Of a stretch of 25,991 nt of DNA, positions 22,201 to 25,991 are shown in pieces; position 1 is the stretch's first letter; the number at the start of each line of letters is the position of its first letter. The translations under genes were made by a program, and so were the position numbers. Source of the DNA: E44-bin46 sp964354655. GTDB lineage: Bacteria > Chloroflexota > Dehalococcoidia > Dehalococcoidales > E44-bin46. Location of the stretch: NCBI GenBank assembly GCA_964354655.1, contig CAYHAL010000016.1:1-25991 (forward strand), written 5' to 3'. Below the pieces are notes generated by a model. It had not been told where the DNA came from. It searched no databases and saw only the letters and a list, made by a program, of their open reading frames with translations.

Positions 22201-22756
22201 GATGGTAGCCTCGGTTCGTCAGCTATTTACTCGGGAGCGAGTCCCCTTCGCCAGCGCTATTCTGGAAGACCTTGACGGCAGGGTTGAAGTCATGGTCTGG
22301 CCTAGGGTCTATGCTGATACTAGAGACCTGTGGCAGGAAGGGAATATACTACTGGTTGAAGGTGAGGTAAGACTAAGGGATGACCGGGTGCAGCTAATGT
22401 GTGATAGTGTGCGCCGCTACCAACCTGAAGCCGCCCAGGGTGAAGAGGTGGCTGCGGTTAAACCTACTGAGGTGCCAGTAGTGGCTGAAGAGACGGTTAA
22501 AAGTCGTCGGCTGATAGTAACCATCACCCAGACCGGTGACGAGGCTAGTGATGTAGCCTATCTACATAAATTGATTGACACCCTTAAAGGCTTCCCTGGG
22601 CAGGATGAGGTAAACCTGCGGGTAATCAGTGAGGAAAAGGTTATCAAGCTTAAGCTGTCCAATTTGTATGCCAATTATTGCCCTGGGCTTCACCAGCGGC
22701 TGGTAGAAATGGTGGGGGAGGAGGGGATAGGGGTAGAGTCAACTAATAGCGCTTAA
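19253..22756 (+). CDS. dnaE: DNA polymerase III alpha subunit DnaE
   Basis: This is the replicative polymerase subunit, 1167 residues from ATG 19253. The protein opens FVHLHVHTEYSLLDG, the start of the PHP domain. PHP metal ligands look intact (HLHVH, ITDHGAMYG, GCELY, NDVHYV), so intrinsic 3'-5' proofreading is possible. Two catalytic aspartates are in MPDIDLDFEDDRRDEVI (about Asp391 and Asp393). GVRGSAAASIALRCLGITGVDP and IALYRPGPMEHIPTFIKAKHG are typical palm and finger blocks. An OB-fold region follows (VIVAGMVASVRQLFT), and then a short C-terminal domain. I rejected the longer frame from TTG 19136, which starts in repeat copy 3 and upstream of the promoter. radC follows after 12 bases. 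Confidence 0.95.
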   Translation: MFVHLHVHTEYSLLDGMCRIPQLVAQAKELGMDSLAITDHGAMYGAIWFYLAAKEAGIKPIIGCELYVALNSRFSRNVSDKSNYHLVLLAKNQTGYRNLIQLVTKAHLEGFYYKPKVDKELLEQHHQGLIALSGCTSGEVPRLILEGRLQEAKQAALWYQQTFDDFYLEIQRHPIPELEQINQFLIPMSDELGIPLVATNDVHYVNQEDAPAHDLLLCIGTNSSIYDEKRLKMAGDFFYLRSPQEMMELYQDIPQALENTERIAEKCNLKLEFGRLHLPEIELPEGRTADQFLADLCYQGLPQYYPQPTPEVKQRLDYELEVIEKTQFANYFLVVWDIVSFARKHGILFGVRGSAAASIALRCLGITGVDPIAHKLVFERFLNLERHEMPDIDLDFEDDRRDEVIAYVSQKYEKDHVAQIITFGTLGARAAIRDVGRALGMSYSDVDRVARLVPFAPGMTLQRALDENSELRNIYHDDPIVRKLIDSARRVEGIARHASTHAAGVVISKEPLTRYVPLQRVSKGNGEATVMTQFTMEDIARIGLLKMDFLGLANLTILGRAREIIYQNRGIDIDLHDIPMDDAKTFALLSSGQTAGVFQLEGAGMRRYIKELKPTTFNDIAAMIALYRPGPMEHIPTFIKAKHGLEPIRYPHPVLVSILEETYGVIVYQEQVLFIVQTLAGYSLGQADIFRKAMGKKIPEVMKKERRGFITEAKKNGFSTEVAAEVFALIEPFAGYAFNKAHSVSYALIAYQTAYLKANYPAEYITAFLITNVGQLEKVASAVAECRRLGIPVLPPDINRSQASFSIERDSNNTPAIRFGLTVIKNVGLGAIEPIIAERNKGGEFKSIEDLCRRCELRGVNKRVMESLIKAGALDCLGSRGTLLQNIDRILSLAQREQYLRQTGQSTMFDLWGEAMPVPMPSLELPAADVSTKEKLDWEKALLGVYLSEHPFSSIAAEVTSSNITLCGQIDAELFGQTVIVAGMVASVRQLFTRERVPFASAILEDLDGRVEVMVWPRVYADTRDLWQEGNILLVEGEVRLRDDRVQLMCDSVRRYQPEAAQGEEVAAVKPTEVPVVAEETVKSRRLIVTITQTGDEASDVAYLHKLIDTLKGFPGQDEVNLRVISEEKVIKLKLSNLYANYCPGLHQRLVEMVGEEGIGVESTNSA

Positions 22757-22768
22757 AGGGGGATAAGA

Positions 22769-23545
22769 TTGCCTTCAAATGACGCCTCACTAGGGCATAG
22801 AAAAAGGCTGAGGGAAAAGTTCATTAGGTCGGGTGTGGCAGGCTTTCATGACTATGAAATTGTCGAATTGCTCCTGAGCTTGGGCACCCCCCGTAAGGAC
22901 TGTAAGCAGCAAGCCAAGGAGGCTATTAAGAGATTCAAAACCCTGAGAGGCGTCCTGGAAGCTTCCCTTGAAGAGCTGCAGGAAATAGATGGCATTGGTT
23001 CCCATTCCGCCTTTGGCATTAAGCTGGTGCAGGAAGTAGCCAGGGAGTTTCTCAAAGCCAGGATTATTGACAAGCCCATTTATAAATCGTCTAAGGAGAT
23101 TTTTGATTATCTCTACCACTCAATGCGAGACCTTAAGAAGGAAGTATTCAAGGTCATCTATCTGAATAGCCAAAACCAGATTATTGACACCGCTGACCTC
23201 TTTGAGGGCACCGTAGATAGCAGTGTTATCTCCCCCCGTGAAGTTATGGAAGGCGCCATTAAACATAATGCTACCTCCCTGATTTTTGTCCATAACCACC
23301 CTGCAGGCAACCCTGAGCCCAGCGGCAATGATAAGGAGGTAACCAGGGATTTAGTCTATGCCGGAAGCATTATGCGGATTAGGGTCTTAGACCATATCAT
23401 AATCGGTAATAATAGGTACTTCAGCTTCGCTAGTGAAGGGCTGATTGAGGAATATGAGCTAGACTTCCTGAACTTGAAGGTGAGAGGAACTGCTGAAGGT
23501 AAACGAAGACTATATAAAGCCAAATTACCCCCCAAGCTCTATTAG
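22769..23545 (+). CDS. radC: RadC family protein (HhH plus MPN/JAB domain)
   Basis: This 258-residue protein has an N-terminal helix-hairpin-helix part (LQEIDGIGSHSAFGIK near 70-85) and a C-terminal MPN+ metalloprotease-like domain (about 110-235). The zinc ligands are His175 and His177 in FVHNHPAG and Asp188 in PSGNDKE. Despite the name, a DNA-repair role in bacteria has not been firmly shown. The start is TTG 22769 with AGGGGG seven bases upstream; it lies 12 bases behind dnaE and is probably cotranscribed. The C-terminal ~25 residues, rich in Arg and Lys, extend past the usual domain end. Confidence 0.93.
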   Translation: MPSNDASLGHRKRLREKFIRSGVAGFHDYEIVELLLSLGTPRKDCKQQAKEAIKRFKTLRGVLEASLEELQEIDGIGSHSAFGIKLVQEVAREFLKARIIDKPIYKSSKEIFDYLYHSMRDLKKEVFKVIYLNSQNQIIDTADLFEGTVDSSVISPREVMEGAIKHNATSLIFVHNHPAGNPEPSGNDKEVTRDLVYAGSIMRIRVLDHIIIGNNRYFSFASEGLIEEYELDFLNLKVRGTAEGKRRLYKAKLPPKLY

Positions 23546-23568
23546 CCGCTATAACTGTCCGCAAGGTT

Positions 23569-23593
23569 GAACAAATGTACTAGAACATTGTTC
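23569..23593. promoter_or_regulatory. Two operator-like palindromes just upstream of the two-component promoter
   Basis: GAACAAATGTAC (23569-23580) is an imperfect palindrome resembling Gram-positive LexA boxes (GAAC-N4-GTTC, one mismatch). Next to it, GAACATTGTTC (23583-23593) is a perfect 11-base palindrome, but its 3-base spacer is not the LexA spacing. They abut the -35 element at 23595. A regulator site is likely; which regulator is unknown. Confidence 0.4.
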
Positions 23594-23594
23594 C

Positions 23595-23622
23595 TTGACA
23601 TGTAGTAATAGACTGCTATAAT
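23595..23622 (+). promoter_or_regulatory. Strong promoter for the two-component pair
   Basis: TTGACA (23595-23600), a 16-base spacer and TATAAT (23617-23622): both hexamers match consensus. The predicted start near 23630 leaves a leader of about 80 bases before ATG 23710. Confidence 0.8.
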
Positions 23623-23709
23623 GGACTTCGGTGGACTTTAAGGGACAATAAAGGTCAATTATTAACAATCTTACCTAGCATAATGGGAATTGGTGGAAGG
23701 GAGTAATAT

Positions 23710-24261
23710 ATGACAGGGCTTATGACTGTTGAGGAAGTAGCTCAGTATTTGCGGGTTACTGAGAAGACTATTTATAGACTATTAAGACAGGGCAAAATCC
23801 CGGCAACCAAGGTAGGCCGCCAGTGGAGATTCAACAAGACCCTGGTTGATAAATGGTTACGGGGAAACTCAGTCAAGGCAAAGGCAAATATCCTCGTCGT
23901 CGATGACGAGGAGACAATTCGGTTACTGTTTAAGGATACCTTAGAGGAGTTGGGCCACAGAGTGATAGCTGTTGAGACTGGTTCTGAAGGGTTAGAACTG
24001 GTGAAACAGCAGGATTTTGACCTGGTTTTTCTTGACCTTAAGATGCCTGGAATGGTTGGTGACGATTTCTTTGGCCGGCTAAAAGCCATCAAACCCAGAT
24101 TACCGGTAACTATCATAACTGGCTATCCTGATAGTGGCATGATGGCGCGGGCTTTGGCTCAGGGTCCTTTCGGGGTTATGAATAAACCCTTCGGTGAGTC
24201 GGATATTATTGCCGCTGTCAACGCTTTTCTTCGATTTGCCACAGCGGGAACACCACATTAG
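23710..24261 (+). CDS. Excisionase-type HTH fused to a response-regulator receiver domain
   Basis: This 183-residue protein has an unusual domain order: DNA-binding domain first, receiver second. Residues 4-50 are an excisionase/MerR-like helix-turn-helix (MTVEEVAQYLRVTEKTIYRL, then KIPATKVGRQWRF). Residues 60-178 form a receiver with the acidic pair Asp65-Asp66, phospho-acceptor Asp109 in VFLDLKMPG, Thr137 in IITGYP and Lys159 in MNKPF; all key residues are present. The histidine kinase begins 14 bases downstream and should phosphorylate Asp109. Phosphorylation probably changes DNA binding or oligomer state. GGGAG precedes ATG 23710 by eight bases. Target genes are unknown; the palindromes by its own promoter are candidates for autoregulation. 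Confidence 0.9.
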   Translation: MTGLMTVEEVAQYLRVTEKTIYRLLRQGKIPATKVGRQWRFNKTLVDKWLRGNSVKAKANILVVDDEETIRLLFKDTLEELGHRVIAVETGSEGLELVKQQDFDLVFLDLKMPGMVGDDFFGRLKAIKPRLPVTIITGYPDSGMMARALAQGPFGVMNKPFGESDIIAAVNAFLRFATAGTPH

Positions 24262-24275
24262 AGGGGAGTGGTCGC

Positions 24276-25976
24276 ATGATTGGGGAGAAAAGAAAAACCG
24301 GAATCGATGTTATAGGTGATGCTCCCTGGGGCACCCACCTCTGTCAATTCTACCAGACTAAAGAAGATTTAATTGATATTTTAGTGCCTTATTTCAAGGC
24401 AGGGTTAGAGAGTAATGAATTCTGCATGTGGGTTACTTCAGAGCCTCTTGGTGAAAAAGAAGCCAAAGAAGCAATCAGAAGGGCTGTGCCTGATTTTGAC
24501 CGATACCTAAAAAGAGGACAGATAGAGGTCATTCCGCATACTGAATGGTATCTCAAAGACGGCGTTTTTGACCTACAAAGAGTTCTTAATGGCTGGATTG
24601 ATAAACTCAACCGAGCCTTGAGCAAGGGTTATGAAGGCATAAGGTTGACAAGTAATACAGCTTGGCTTGAGAAAAGAGACTGGAGAAACTTCACCCAATA
24701 CGAGGAAGAGGTGAACAATGTCATCGGCAAATATCGAATGCTGGCTATTTGCACCTATTTCCTTGATAGATGTGGGGCGTCTGAAATCATAGACGTGGTT
24801 AGCAACCATCAATTCGCTGTTATCAGGAAGGGGGGTAAGTGGCAGCTTATTGAAAGATCTGAGCGCAGGCGAATGGAGGCGGCGCTAAAGGATTCTGAAG
24901 ACAGATATAGAAGCCTGGTAAAAAATGTTAAGTTAGGGATATTCAAGAGTACCCCAGGAGCCACTGGGAAGTTCCTGGAAGTAAGTTCAGCCATGGAAGA
25001 GATTACCGGCTACTCCAGGGAAGAGTTGCTACAGATGAATGTTTCTGACCTGTATGTGCATCCCGAAAAAAGAGAAGCGATTCTTGCGGAAATAGCCTCG
25101 GCTAAAGGGAAGACAACAAGGGAGCTGCCTTTCAGGAAAAAGGATGGAACTGAAATAGTGGTATCGGACACAAAGGTTGCGGTGAGAGACGATGCTGGCA
25201 AGGTTTTATATTTTGATGGAATTATAGAGGACATCACTGGGCGTAAGCAGGCGGAAGAGAGGGAGAAAGGGCTCCAACAGGAGCTTTACCTCTCCAGTCG
25301 GCTGGCTGCTATTGGTGAGCTGGCAGCCGGTGTTGCCCACGAGATAAATAATCCCCTTACCGGGATACTGGGATTTTCTCAGCGCCTGTTGAGGAAGAGT
25401 ACTGACGAGAAACTCAGCCGGGATTTAGAAGTAATCCATAGCGAAGCTCAGCGGGTGGCTAAGGTGGTGGAGAATCTCTTGGCCTTTGCCCGCCGCCGTG
25501 AGCCGAGGAAGCAATATGCCGACATAAATGATGTCTTACAAAAGGCTCTGGAATTGAGGGATTACCAACTGAAGACTGGCAATATGGAGGTTGCTTTAGA
25601 CCTTGCCTCTAGCCTCCCCAAGATAATGGTTGACTTTCGTCAGATTCAGGAGGTTTTCTTGAACATCATCTTGAATGCCGAACAGGCTATGAGCGAAGCC
25701 AACGGTGGGGGGAGGCTTAGCATTAAAACTCAGCGGGCGAGGGACTATATCAGAATTTCCTTTGCCGATGATGGTCCTGGGATTCCAGATGAATACTTTG
25801 ATAAGCTCTTCGACCCCTTCTTCACCACCAGAAGGGAAAAGGGTGGCACTGGCTTAGGGCTTAGCCTCTGTCATGGGATTGTGGCTGAGCATGGTGGCAA
25901 GATATATGCCAAAAGCAAACCGGGAAAGGGGGCTACATTTTTTGTCGAGTTGCCGCTGGCAACTGAAAAGCTATAG
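24276..25976 (+). CDS. MEDS-PAS sensor histidine kinase
   Basis: This 566-residue sensor kinase has no membrane segments, so it should be cytoplasmic. Residues about 12-185 match the MEDS domain (GDAPWGTHLCQFYQTKEDL and later TSNTAWLEKRDW), a sensory domain found in methanogen and methylotroph regulators such as DcmR. Residues about 205-325 form a PAS domain (VSSAMEEITGYSREELL, FDGIIEDITGRKQ). The HisKA domain has His355 in GVAHEINNPLTG. The ATPase domain has Asn467 in IILNAEQAM, then FADDGPGIP and GGTGLGLS. All catalytic boxes are intact. It lies 14 bases after the HTH-receiver gene in the same transcript. The MEDS ligand is unknown; cysteines at 23, 50, 159 and 166 are candidates for redox or metal sensing. 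The window ends 15 bases later with a TTGACA that may begin another promoter. Confidence 0.92.
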   Translation: MIGEKRKTGIDVIGDAPWGTHLCQFYQTKEDLIDILVPYFKAGLESNEFCMWVTSEPLGEKEAKEAIRRAVPDFDRYLKRGQIEVIPHTEWYLKDGVFDLQRVLNGWIDKLNRALSKGYEGIRLTSNTAWLEKRDWRNFTQYEEEVNNVIGKYRMLAICTYFLDRCGASEIIDVVSNHQFAVIRKGGKWQLIERSERRRMEAALKDSEDRYRSLVKNVKLGIFKSTPGATGKFLEVSSAMEEITGYSREELLQMNVSDLYVHPEKREAILAEIASAKGKTTRELPFRKKDGTEIVVSDTKVAVRDDAGKVLYFDGIIEDITGRKQAEEREKGLQQELYLSSRLAAIGELAAGVAHEINNPLTGILGFSQRLLRKSTDEKLSRDLEVIHSEAQRVAKVVENLLAFARRREPRKQYADINDVLQKALELRDYQLKTGNMEVALDLASSLPKIMVDFRQIQEVFLNIILNAEQAMSEANGGGRLSIKTQRARDYIRISFADDGPGIPDEYFDKLFDPFFTTRREKGGTGLGLSLCHGIVAEHGGKIYAKSKPGKGATFFVELPLATEKL

Positions 25977-25991
25977 CTATTGACAAAAGTC

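Noticed and set aside
23569..23580. A firm LexA (SOS) box call
   Set aside because: There is one mismatch in a conserved half-site and the adjacent palindrome has the wrong spacing; without other sites from the genome the assignment is only suggestive.
25980..25985. TTGACA at the window end as a promoter
   Set aside because: Only the -35-like hexamer is in the window, so the -10 cannot be checked.

Overview
The window is ordinary bacterial chromosome, densely coding and mostly housekeeping or cofactor metabolism. Family content suggests an uncultured Chloroflexota, probably near Dehalococcoidia. The pointers are a cobalamin-riboswitch-led corrinoid salvage operon ordered btuF...cobT-cobS-cobC...cobU, a bacterial NrpR-like regulator, PurL (about 945 aa) with fused PurS-like repeats next to a separate PurQ, an MEDS-domain histidine kinase, and frequent TTG starts. 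This placement rests on remembered family distributions and was not tested phylogenetically.

Layout. (1) 1-2149, minus strand: purQ is followed by a 3-hydroxyacyl-CoA dehydrogenase reduced to its C-terminal domain, an intact enoyl-CoA hydratase, and at the window edge a possible thiolase start whose frame looks broken. (2) 2143-8569, minus: a glutamine and nitrogen block, namely a stand-alone glutamate-synthase-like FMN protein with its own promoter, pdxT, an NrpR-family regulator, a structured leader, then purL-purQ. (3) 8706-9998, minus: a ccdA-tlpA pair for extracytoplasmic thiol redox, with a good promoter. (4) 10029-15701, plus: promoter, cobalamin riboswitch, intrinsic terminator with a possible antiterminator, btuF, a DUF71/COG2102 PP-loop ATPase, cobT, cobS, cobC, a second DUF71 protein and cobU. 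No btuC, btuD or cbiZ is present. (5) 15710-18871: thioredoxin with a CRPC active site, divergent from a DUF763 gene; then a PPC-domain protein, an ABM-like small protein and a DUF1461 membrane protein. (6) 18884-19252: intergenic stretch with two copies of a G/C-tract palindromic repeat, a third copy of which lies in front of cobU, plus a dnaE promoter. (7) 19253-23545: dnaE and radC. (8) 23569-25976: palindromes and a strong promoter, then an HTH-receiver protein and an MEDS-PAS histidine kinase forming a two-component pair.

How it works together. The riboswitch should shut the cobamide operon when B12 is plentiful. Otherwise the cell captures corrinoids (BtuF), activates the lower-ligand base (CobT), makes AdoCbi-GDP (CobU), joins the two (CobS) and dephosphorylates (CobC). 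Two DUF71 proteins embedded in the operon fit the published comparative-genomic prediction that part of that family works in B12 salvage; their reaction is unknown, which makes them the most interesting part of the window. In region 2, a presumed 2-oxoglutarate-responsive regulator sits among enzymes that use glutamine or make glutamate. No phage, IS element, CRISPR array, tRNA or rRNA was seen.
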